The notes below the pieces were generated by a model. It saw nothing but the letters and a program-made list of their open reading frames with translations, had not been told where the DNA came from and did no database searches. From the NCBI GenBank assembly GCA_016293495.1, contig JAEDED010000017.1, forward strand, positions 1 through 47,602: a stretch of 47,602 nt of DNA, given 5' to 3'. The position numbers and the translations under genes are program-made. Within the stretch, counting starts at the first letter, position 1. Each line of letters begins with the position of its first letter. Source of the stretch: Treponema sp. Its GTDB lineage: Bacteria > Spirochaetota > Spirochaetia > Treponematales > Treponemataceae. This document shows, one piece after another, positions 41,281 to 47,602 of the stretch.

Positions 41281-42130
41281 GATTTTTTCCTCCCACATCC
41301 TTACTAACAGCAGCTCTATAGGAAACAGAATCGTATCTTAAATCAATTTCTGAAACATCAGGTTCAAGAGTATTTACTACATCAAGAACAACCATCATGT
41401 ATTGCAATGCTTCCTCATTAAGGGAACGACCTGTCAAAACACGGATTTTTGAATTTACCGGAATAAGACAGAGTTCATAGTTTCCGTAAGTTTTTGGTAC
41501 AACACAAATTTCTGAAATTGCAGCAAAATATTTCTGTGGAAGAGCCTGAATCTTTGCAATCTGTTCAATAAGAACACGATATTTAGCAGGAATTCTCATT
41601 CCTTCTGCAAGATGTTCAACAGGGATTCCTGAAACAATAGGAATTGATCCGTCTTCTACGACCCCACCGCTAGTATTAGAAAATAGTACACCATTTTCGT
41701 CAATTTGAATAGGTACTGTGCGGCCATTATCATTAATAAACATCATTGCAACGCTCTGGCGTTCTTTAATGCTGATTTTAATCATATCAGGAAAAACTTT
41801 TTCAATGTCTACAGATTCAATGCCTGAAATTGAAGACAATTTTGCGCCGGCACCTTCTGTATCAAATGTAAACCAGTTCTGGTCATACATTTCTGAAAGT
41901 GTCTGAACAAGAACATCTGTACTGTAATTCTTGTTCCCTGAAATAAGGATTCTCGGAACTCCAAGACTTGGATGAACAAATTTTAAAAGTACAAGTTCAC
42001 AAGTCATAACGACAATAAGCAGAATTACAAAGATTTTAATCCATTTATAAAATTTTGCGTCCTTTTCCTTTTTGTATTTATCACTTACCTCGTACTGATC
42101 GAATTCACCAAGTAAACTGATATCACTCAT
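41273..42130 (-). CDS. ftsQ: Cell division protein FtsQ/DivIB
   Basis: FtsQ is a bitopic division protein bridging early and late divisome parts. The 285-residue protein has a short cytoplasmic head, one membrane helix at about 30-50 (WIKIFVILLIVVMTCELVL) and a POTRA-type domain (GVPRILISGNKNYSTDVLVQ, FPDMIKISIKERQSVAMM, which is the typical FtsQ pattern). A C-terminal beta domain follows. Its ATG overlaps the ftsW stop by 4 bp (ATGA) with AAAGGGA before it. It sits between ftsW and ftsA. Confidence 0.9.
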   Translation of the reverse strand: MSDISLLGEFDQYEVSDKYKKEKDAKFYKWIKIFVILLIVVMTCELVLLKFVHPSLGVPRILISGNKNYSTDVLVQTLSEMYDQNWFTFDTEGAGAKLSSISGIESVDIEKVFPDMIKISIKERQSVAMMFINDNGRTVPIQIDENGVLFSNTSGGVVEDGSIPIVSGIPVEHLAEGMRIPAKYRVLIEQIAKIQALPQKYFAAISEICVVPKTYGNYELCLIPVNSKIRVLTGRSLNEEALQYMMVVLDVVNTLEPDVSEIDLRYDSVSYRAAVSKDVGGKNLD

Positions 42131-43356
42131 TTCCCTTTCCTACCTGTAAAAAAGCTTACATCAAGATTTTCATAATCCTTTAAAGAAGAATCCTGAGAAG
42201 CAGACTTTTCTGAATATAATGTATCTGAATCACATTTTGATGCATTAATAATAAATCCGCACATACAAAGCGTTACGATAATTGATGATCCACCGCATGA
42301 GAAAAACGGAAGCGGAATACCAGTGGACGGAAGAATTCCTGAAACGACACCAATGTTAATCATTGACTGAACAAAAATTGCAGCTGCACAACCGAAGGTT
42401 GCAAAAGCAGCAAATCTGTCAGGGCATTTCAATGCAATTCTAACTGCTTTATATGTAAACATAATTAAAAGTACTAAATAAGCAATAACGCCGATAAGAC
42501 CCATTGCTTCAGCCCAGCCGGCAAAAATATAGTCGGACTGAATTTCAGGTATGTTATTCAACTTCTTAAGGCCATCCCCAATTCCCTGGCCCCAGAAACC
42601 ACCTGCAGTAATTGCTCTCTTTGACCAGTTAACCTGAAAGTTGAAGGTCTGAGAGAATTCATTCGGATTGATGTAAGCTGCAATACGGTTAACACGATAC
42701 TGCTCTGTAAGAACTGCAAGAATTATTGCAGGAATTGCAAGAACACAGAATGGCAGAAGCCACATCATTTTTGCTTTTGCAATATAAAACATAATCAATC
42801 CAAGACAAAGAATAAAAATGCTTGTAGAAAAGTCTTTCTGAAAAATTACGATTGAAACTGAAAGAACAAGTGCTACGACGGCAGGACTTACAGTTTTGTC
42901 TTCTGCACCATCTTCTTTTCTGCAGTATTTATCAAAGAAATTTGCAAGGAATAAAATAATCATCAGCTTTAATACTTCAGAAGGCTGAAATGTAAAAACT
43001 GGCATTTTAATCCAGCGGTGTGCACCGTCATTTCTTTCATAGCGAATTCCAGGAACGAAAACCATAAGGCACAGAACAATTGTCATAAGACACATCACAG
43101 GAAGCATCTTACGGAGTTTATTCAAAGGGCAGATTGCAAAGAACAAAAGTCCTACAAAACCTACACCGCTTGCAATCAACTGACGGTTGAAGAAATAGAA
43201 TGCATTGTCATGAGTAGCTTTACCATAGTTTGAAGAACATACCAGTAATGTAAACATTCCAATTCCCCACATGAGGATTACAGAGATAATAAAACTGGTA
43301 TCACTCTTTCTGTAAATAACAGAAGAGCGTTCTGGAACAAAATTGTAATCAGCCAT
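42127..43356 (-). CDS. ftsW: Cell division protein FtsW (SEDS glycosyltransferase)
   Basis: FtsW is the SEDS-family peptidoglycan polymerase of the divisome. From the ATG at 43356 it has 410 residues with ten hydrophobic segments. Typical motifs include GAHRWIKMPVFTFQPSEVLK, ITAGGFWGQGIGDGLKKLNN and the C-terminal GIPLPFFSCGGSSIIVTLCM, where most members have SYGGS. A stretch upstream in the same frame (to 43422) belongs to the murF coding region, so I take the ATG at 43356 just after the murF stop (TAAAATG). It lies between murF and ftsQ. Confidence 0.95.
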   Translation of the reverse strand: MADYNFVPERSSVIYRKSDTSFIISVILMWGIGMFTLLVCSSNYGKATHDNAFYFFNRQLIASGVGFVGLLFFAICPLNKLRKMLPVMCLMTIVLCLMVFVPGIRYERNDGAHRWIKMPVFTFQPSEVLKLMIILFLANFFDKYCRKEDGAEDKTVSPAVVALVLSVSIVIFQKDFSTSIFILCLGLIMFYIAKAKMMWLLPFCVLAIPAIILAVLTEQYRVNRIAAYINPNEFSQTFNFQVNWSKRAITAGGFWGQGIGDGLKKLNNIPEIQSDYIFAGWAEAMGLIGVIAYLVLLIMFTYKAVRIALKCPDRFAAFATFGCAAAIFVQSMINIGVVSGILPSTGIPLPFFSCGGSSIIVTLCMCGFIINASKCDSDTLYSEKSASQDSSLKDYENLDVSFFTGRKGK

Positions 43357-43357
43357 T

Positions 43358-44845
43358 TTATTCTTTTGTCTCTTCTGTTTTCTGAATAATCTCAGAAAGA
43401 ATTTTTTCAAGGTGCATTCCATGCGATGCCTTTACAAAAATAAAGTCACCGTCTTTAAGATAATCAAGAAGACTTAAACTAAGCTTTTTAAGATTATCTT
43501 CTGTTAATTCGCTGAAATACTGAATATTTCTAAACCCTGCAAGCTTTGCAGCTTTAACGGCATTTTCCATATCCCTTCCAGCAAAAATAATCATATCAGG
43601 ATTTGCAGCAGCAGCCGAAGCTCCTGTCTTTGAATGAGCTTCAACAGCTTCTGTTCCAAGCTCAAACATATCACCAAGAATATAAATTTTACGGCCTTCA
43701 ACTTTAAGACCAGCACACATTTTAAGAGCGCTTTCCATTGAATCTGGATTTGCATTGTAACAGTCTTCGAGAACTGTAATTTTTTTCTGAGCACCATGGC
43801 AGTCTTTCTTTGTAACACAGGCTTTTACGCTGCTTCTGCCTTCAGGTGCTTTAAGCTGATTAATACCATCAGCAATTTTCTGAGAACTGATGCCCAATGC
43901 TTTTGCCATTGCAATACAGCTTAAAGCATTGAGGTAATTATAACTTCCAGGAATTTTAAGAACAACTTCAATACCATCAATTGTAAACTTTGTTCCACCG
44001 ACACCGAGATCTTCTACAAACTTAACGCCGCTTTCTGATTCAGGAATGTCAGCATCAAAATAAATAACTTTACCTTTAACATTTTCTGCAAGGAAAGATG
44101 CAAAATCATCCTTTGCATGAATTACTGCAAAACCATTTTCATCAATGTACTTGAAGATTTTTCTTTTTTCGTTAGCGATATTTTCGCGGCTTCCTAAAAG
44201 GCCGATGTGAGCTGTTCCGATATTTGTAATGATTGCGTTTTCTGGTTTGAAAACTTTTGCAATTTCACCGATTTCATTTTCACGGTTCATTCCCATTTCG
44301 AAAAGACCGGCTTCATGTTCCTTTCGGATATTGAATACAGAAAGCGGAAGACCTGTTTCTGAATTAAAGTTTCCTTCTGTAGCTACAAGATTGTACTGCT
44401 GGCGAAGAATGCTTGCCATGATTTCTTTTGTAGTAGTCTTGCCGCTTGAACCGGTAATTGCAACTTTTACAAGTGAAGGGAATTTTGTAACGTATACACG
44501 TGCTGCATCCTGCAATGCATAAAGGTTATTGTCTACAACAACAAGTGTAACATTCTGGTTATCACTTGCGATTGCCATATACTTTTGATTTTCTGCTTCG
44601 TATACACTTTTTGTAACAAAAATTACTGAAGCACCTTTTTCAATTGCCTGAGGAATATATTTGTGTCCGTCCTGAAATTCTCCAATAAGAGGAACAAACA
44701 ATGAAAGAGGCTTTACCTGGCGGCTGTCTGTTACAACCGAAGTAAAGCAAAAGTTTTTGAGATTTTCTGCAAGGCCTACAATTTTTCCATGAACGGCTTC
44801 TTTGAGTTCCTGAATTGTAAGCAAACTTTTTTCCATCTGTTCCAT
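43358..44845 (-). CDS. murF: UDP-MurNAc-tripeptide-D-Ala-D-Ala ligase MurF
   Basis: MurF adds D-Ala-D-Ala to the UDP-MurNAc tripeptide in the cytoplasm. The protein has about 495 residues, with the ATP-binding TGSSGKTTT at 131-139, EGNFNSETGLPLSVFN, EMGMNRENEIGEI and VLEDCYNANPDSMESALKMC, all characteristic of MurF. The start is uncertain: ATG at 44845 or 44836, or GTG at 44860. None has a strong ribosome binding site. The gene lies between ftsL and ftsW; murE, mraY, murD and murG are absent from the cluster. Confidence 0.95.
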   Translation of the reverse strand: MEQMEKSLLTIQELKEAVHGKIVGLAENLKNFCFTSVVTDSRQVKPLSLFVPLIGEFQDGHKYIPQAIEKGASVIFVTKSVYEAENQKYMAIASDNQNVTLVVVDNNLYALQDAARVYVTKFPSLVKVAITGSSGKTTTKEIMASILRQQYNLVATEGNFNSETGLPLSVFNIRKEHEAGLFEMGMNRENEIGEIAKVFKPENAIITNIGTAHIGLLGSRENIANEKRKIFKYIDENGFAVIHAKDDFASFLAENVKGKVIYFDADIPESESGVKFVEDLGVGGTKFTIDGIEVVLKIPGSYNYLNALSCIAMAKALGISSQKIADGINQLKAPEGRSSVKACVTKKDCHGAQKKITVLEDCYNANPDSMESALKMCAGLKVEGRKIYILGDMFELGTEAVEAHSKTGASAAAANPDMIIFAGRDMENAVKAAKLAGFRNIQYFSELTEDNLKKLSLSLLDYLKDGDFIFVKASHGMHLEKILSEIIQKTEETKE

Positions 44846-44862
44846 TTTTCTATTAACCACTT

Positions 44863-45168
44863 TTATTTGTTCTGTGTCATTTCAACACGAACAACTTCTT
44901 CTCTTTCAGCTTTGTGCATTCCAAGTTCTTCTTCAGCAATCTTTCCGATTCTCTGAGCACTTGAATAAAGGCTTATGTCTGTAATTAACTTTTTATTTTC
45001 ATCAACAAGACGTTCCTGCTTTGTTACCATTTCTTTGATCTGACTTTTTTCTTTGTCAGTATCACCAGCAACAATTGCATTAACGATTAATAGACCTGGG
45101 ATCAGTGCAGCTGCAACAATGTAACAGATTGTTATCAACACCTGCACTGCTTTTGATTTCTTTTTCAT
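44863..45168 (-). CDS. ftsL: FtsL-like small division protein
   Basis: The 101-residue protein has one membrane helix at about 10-33 followed by a periplasmic leucine-zipper-like coiled coil (SQIKEMVTKQERLVDENKKL). It ends IAEEELGMHKAEREEVVRVE, where the GM(x) element is typical of FtsL. Its place between rsmH and murF supports FtsL. GGGTGGGAG precedes the start. FtsI, which normally follows ftsL, is not here. Confidence 0.8.
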   Translation of the reverse strand: MKKKSKAVQVLITICYIVAAALIPGLLIVNAIVAGDTDKEKSQIKEMVTKQERLVDENKKLITDISLYSSAQRIGKIAEEELGMHKAEREEVVRVEMTQNK

Positions 45169-45188
45169 ATTTCTCCCACCCTTGTAAG

Positions 45189-46172
45189 TTAAATACTTAC
45201 ATCCCTTAAATGCAGCTGTCCTGCATCTTTTATTTTTCTAACCACCCTGAGTTTGGCGCTGCGTGATGGTGAATTAATCTTTACCTCTGCGTCAGTAGGT
45301 CCAACCGGCTTTCTTGTAATAATTTCTGCACATGGTGAACCACCGCATCTGCAAGTCGGATATTCCTGAGGGCAGACACATTCTTTTCCAAGATTTCTGA
45401 AAAAGTTTTTTACGATTCTGTCTTCAAGTGAATGGAAAGTTATTACTCCCATTTTTCCGCCTGGCTTTAAACAATTGAATGCATCAAACAATGCTTTAGG
45501 AAGGTGTCCCAATTCATCATTTACTGCAATTCTTATTGCCTGAAAAGTTCTCGTTGCCGGATGAATCGGTCCGTGACGATACTTTTCTGGAACGCAGTCG
45601 TAAATAATATCAGCCAATGCTTTCGATGAAGAAATTTCCCCGCCGGCACGGGCATTTACGATTGCTGATGCAATTCGTCTGCTGAGCTTCTCTTCTCCAT
45701 AAAGGAAAATCAGATCTGCAAGACGTTTTTCCGGATAAGTGTTTACGATTTCAAAAGCAGACACTGTTCCGTTTTCGTTCAAACGCATATCTAATGGTTC
45801 GTCATAACGAAAAGAAAAACCGCGGTTTGACTTTTCATAATGAAAAACCGAAATACCTAAATCAAATAAAATCAAGTCAGGTTTTGGAAAATCTGAAGGA
45901 TAGTTTGCATAAAAATCATTGAACCAGCCGTTAAAGAATCGTGCTCTTTCCCCATAAACACTCAATCTTTCTTTTGCCTTTGCCTGAATCGTTGAATCAG
46001 CATCAAGTCCACAGATTTTAAGGCCAGGATATTTTCCAAGAAAAGCATTTGTATGACCGCCTTCTCCCAAAGTCGAGTCAATCATAAATGCGTCATTTTC
46101 AAAAGGTTCCCCTACCGGGCTCAAATACTCGAGACACTCATTCAGTAAAACCGGAGTATGAACAATTTCCAA
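45189..46172 (-). CDS. rsmH: 16S rRNA (cytosine-1402-N4)-methyltransferase RsmH
   Basis: RsmH (MraW) methylates C1402 of 16S rRNA using S-adenosylmethionine. The 327-residue protein starts HTPVLLNECLEYL and has the SAM-binding DSTLGEGGHT, FDLGISVFHYEKSNRGFSFR (with the DLG motif), RTFQAIRIAVNDEL and VITFHSLEDRIVKNFFR. These are diagnostic. The start is TTG at 46172, supported by AAGGTGTGA, which overlaps the mraZ stop codon. It is the second gene of the division cluster. Confidence 0.97.
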   Translation of the reverse strand: MEIVHTPVLLNECLEYLSPVGEPFENDAFMIDSTLGEGGHTNAFLGKYPGLKICGLDADSTIQAKAKERLSVYGERARFFNGWFNDFYANYPSDFPKPDLILFDLGISVFHYEKSNRGFSFRYDEPLDMRLNENGTVSAFEIVNTYPEKRLADLIFLYGEEKLSRRIASAIVNARAGGEISSSKALADIIYDCVPEKYRHGPIHPATRTFQAIRIAVNDELGHLPKALFDAFNCLKPGGKMGVITFHSLEDRIVKNFFRNLGKECVCPQEYPTCRCGGSPCAEIITRKPVGPTDAEVKINSPSRSAKLRVVRKIKDAGQLHLRDVSI

Positions 46173-46183
46173 AATATCACACC

Positions 46184-46627
46184 TTAAAATTTAATTGCGT
46201 TGAGCCCTTCTGCAGCATCAAGGAAAGAACTTTCTGTTTCAGCAAGATACTTTTCGTAAGTCTCAGCATCCCAAAGTTCAATGTACTTATCAATGCCTAA
46301 AAGTACACAATCCTTTGTTAAGCCTGCATATTCTCTCAAACTCTGTGGAATTGAAAGGCGTCCAGACTTATCAAATTCAACTTCCTGTGCCGGTGCAATC
46401 AAGCGTCTTAAAACAAGACGGTTCTTTGCATCAAATGGCGAAGCTGATTCCATAAGTTTTGTAGACAGGTTCTTCCATTCTTCCTGAGTAAAAAGCCATA
46501 AACAATGGTCTAGAGCTTGTGTAACAACAAGAGTAGTTTCATTCAATTCCTGACGAAGCTTGGAAGGAAACGAAATTCTTCCCTTTTCGTCAAGCGTGTT
46601 ATTATACTCGCCTGTTAACAACTCCAT
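46184..46627 (-). CDS. mraZ: Transcriptional regulator MraZ
   Basis: MraZ is a DNA-binding regulator of the division/cell-wall cluster. The 147-residue protein has two AbrB-like repeats, each with a DxxGR element (LDEKGRISFPSKLR and FDKSGRLSIPQSLR), as in known MraZ. I take the ATG at 46627, giving MELLTGEYNNTLDEKGR, the expected N-terminus. A longer frame reaching TTG at 46654 would translate the repeat operator. The gene probably represses itself through four TGGNA repeats that end at its own start codon. Confidence 0.95.
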   Translation of the reverse strand: MELLTGEYNNTLDEKGRISFPSKLRQELNETTLVVTQALDHCLWLFTQEEWKNLSTKLMESASPFDAKNRLVLRRLIAPAQEVEFDKSGRLSIPQSLREYAGLTKDCVLLGIDKYIELWDAETYEKYLAETESSFLDAAEGLNAIKF

Positions 46628-46661
46628 ACCACTATCTACCACTTTTTCCCACAATTTCCCA
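46627..46661 (-). promoter_or_regulatory. MraZ operator: four TGG(G/T)A repeats at 10-bp steps
   Basis: On the minus strand TGGGA (46661-46657), TGGGA (46651-46647), TGGTA (46641-46637) and TGGTA (46631-46627) are each separated by exactly 5 nt. The MraZ box known from E. coli is TGGGN repeats with 5-nt spacers. The last repeat overlaps the start codon of mraZ. The repeats lie just downstream of the promoter, so binding would block transcription. Confidence 0.88.
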
Positions 46662-46671
46662 CTTACCTATC

Positions 46672-46699
46672 ATTTTATCAGAGAAATTCATAAAGTCAA
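46672..46699 (-). promoter_or_regulatory. Promoter of the mraZ division cluster
   Basis: On the minus strand TTGACT (46699-46694), 16 nt, and TAAAAT (46677-46672) form a good sigma-70 promoter. Transcription would begin a few bases before the first MraZ box. Confidence 0.75.
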
Positions 46700-46821
46700 C
46701 CACTTTTTTTACCGATAATGTAAAGATTGAATTTTTTTTCAAAAAAATAACTTTAAAGATGTAGAGTATAAATTTTAAAAGTACTTTACAAAAAAATGAA
46801 GTATTACCCAAAATTCCTTAA

Positions 46822-47592
46822 ATGAACGACGAAATAAAGCCCTTCAACACGCTCAACGAATCTCACCTTCACCACACGCTCAAGGTTTATTACGCAGCCC
46901 AGAACGAAAACTCCAGAATGGAAGTTCCTTATAAACAGTGGATTTGTGACATTGAGACTTCAGATCAGGGAATTATCGAGATCCAGACAGGCAGTCTCAC
47001 TCCTCTTAAGGCAAAAATTAAAGAAGGAATCAAGGATAAGCGCCACATCACCGTGGTTACCCCGGTAATTATTGAAAAGAAAATTGAAATTTATACAAAA
47101 GAAGGAACTCTTGTTTCAAAACGAAAAAGTCCCAAAAAAGAAAACGTTTATTCGACATTGAAAAAATTGACAGGAATTTACGATCTACTTTTATCGAGAT
47201 ACGTTACAATTATATTTATAGAAATAAAATCAACAGAACAGAGAATCCAGACAGACGAAAAAATCCAGCTTGCAAACAAAAGCAGGAAGTTCCCTAAAGC
47301 CTGGTATAAAGCCGGAAAAGAACTTTCAGAGCTAGGATCAGAACACATATTCCACGGAAAAAAATCATGGCTTAAACTTCTTCCAACTTTGCCAGTTGAG
47401 TTCTCTTCAAAGGAACTTAAAGAAGCGATGGTAAAAGAAAACTTTCCTAAGCCAGCACTAAAGGAAGTAAACCTTATTCTCTGGCTTTATTCAAAAATGA
47501 ATTTGATTGAAGAAACAGAAAAAAAAGAAAGACGAAAATATTACAAGAATCATAACCACCCGTCAAACGGGTGGTTTGCACTTAGCCTATAA
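46822..47592 (+). CDS. Uncharacterised protein with PD-(D/E)XK nuclease-like signature
   Basis: I do not recognise a named family. The 256-residue protein has an N-terminal core with the spacing of a PD-(D/E)XK nuclease. It runs Glu13 in NESHLHHTLK, Asp43 in WICDIE, then nine residues to Glu53-Ile-Gln55 in IIEIQTG, with Gln in place of the usual Lys. A beta strand VVTPVIIEKKIEIY follows. The C-terminal half (about 170-245) looks helical and may form a winged-helix (SSKELKEAMVKENF, EVNLILWLYSKMNLIEE). No ribosome binding site precedes the ATG. The last 13 or so codons (HPSNGWFALSL end) are encoded by palindromic DNA, so the natural end may have been lost or altered. It is divergent from mraZ. 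Function is unknown; nuclease activity is inference. Confidence 0.6.
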   Translation: MNDEIKPFNTLNESHLHHTLKVYYAAQNENSRMEVPYKQWICDIETSDQGIIEIQTGSLTPLKAKIKEGIKDKRHITVVTPVIIEKKIEIYTKEGTLVSKRKSPKKENVYSTLKKLTGIYDLLLSRYVTIIFIEIKSTEQRIQTDEKIQLANKSRKFPKAWYKAGKELSELGSEHIFHGKKSWLKLLPTLPVEFSSKELKEAMVKENFPKPALKEVNLILWLYSKMNLIEETEKKERRKYYKNHNHPSNGWFALSL

Positions 47593-47597
47593 GGCTA
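47554..47597. repeat. Two adjacent palindromes at the 3' end of the last gene
   Basis: AACCACCCGT and ACGGGTGGTT (47554-47563, 47567-47576) form a perfect 10-bp stem with a 3-nt loop. TAGCCT and AGGCTA (47583-47588, 47592-47597) form a 6-bp stem with loop ATA. They overlap the stop codon of the nuclease-like gene and reach almost to the window end. The arrangement resembles REP elements or the subterminal hairpins of IS200/IS605-type elements. The first hairpin has TTTG but no T-run, so it is a weak terminator candidate. Confidence 0.55.
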
Positions 47598-47602
47598 GGT
47601 TC

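Noticed and set aside
43357..43422. 22-residue N-terminal extension of FtsW
   Set aside because: It lies wholly within murF coding sequence; the ATG right after the murF stop is the better start.
46628..46654. TTG start adding nine residues to MraZ
   Set aside because: It would translate the TGGNA operator repeats; the family N-terminus begins at the ATG at 46627.
1..47602. CRISPR arrays, tRNA or rRNA genes, prophage
   Set aside because: No regular spaced repeats, cloverleaf sequences, rRNA segments or phage structural genes were recognised.

Overview
The window looks like a chromosomal segment of a gut- or rumen-type Treponema (Spirochaetota). The evidence is an AT-rich sequence, the gene order mraZ-rsmH-ftsL-murF-ftsW-ftsQ-ftsA-ftsZ ... 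dprA-topA-xerC ... flgB-flgC-fliE-fliF-fliG-fliH-fliI-fliJ (an order I remember from Treponema pallidum), and a uvrA-lptD pair that also matches treponemes. No tRNA, rRNA, CRISPR array or intact prophage is visible. No gap between genes reaches 300 bases. The two largest, 30286-30516 and 28781-29001, hold terminators and promoters.

Left part (1-12.2 kb), carbohydrate accessory region. A truncated sugar-ABC-transporter ATPase and a membrane-bound SpoIIE-type signalling protein lie on the minus strand. A domain-swapped GH3 glycosidase runs the other way. A DUF4197-type lipoprotein follows. Next is a four-gene operon on the plus strand: GH36 alpha-galactosidase, a GT-B-like glycosyltransferase candidate, a TetR-family regulator and a GPH-family sugar symporter. 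A near-ideal sigma-70 promoter drives it, and its -10 box abuts a perfect palindrome with 16-bp arms (6509-6545), the best candidate for the TetR operator. This operon is the most likely undescribed system in the window.

Middle part (12.2-23 kb). lptD-like and uvrA (minus) form one unit. An OPT-family peptide transporter overlaps a small PqqD-like protein (minus). cdd and an unusual nucleoside kinase carrying threonyl-tRNA-synthetase-like domains (plus) form a pyrimidine/nucleoside salvage pair. Several genes here have a -10 box only 6-8 nt before the start codon and no Shine-Dalgarno sequence, which predicts leaderless mRNAs. A 76-77 bp tandem duplicated hairpin unit lies between the kinase gene and fliJ.

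Right part (23-46.7 kb), all on the minus strand and transcribed right to left: a compressed division/cell-wall cluster starting at mraZ with a textbook MraZ repeat operator; xerD; a TPR lipoprotein-dprA-topA-xerC-hslV-hslU housekeeping block; then the basal-body and export flagellar genes flgB to fliJ, with a sigma-28-like promoter before flgB and a terminator/promoter break between fliE and fliF. The block dprA-topA-xerC-hslV-hslU-flgB...fliJ mirrors the Bacillus smf-topA-codV-clpQ-clpY-(codY)-flgB order, without trmFO and codY.

The last gene (46822-47592, plus) is an orphan with a PD-(D/E)XK-nuclease-like signature. Its 3' end runs into two palindromes that may mark a mobile-element or REP-type boundary at the window edge.
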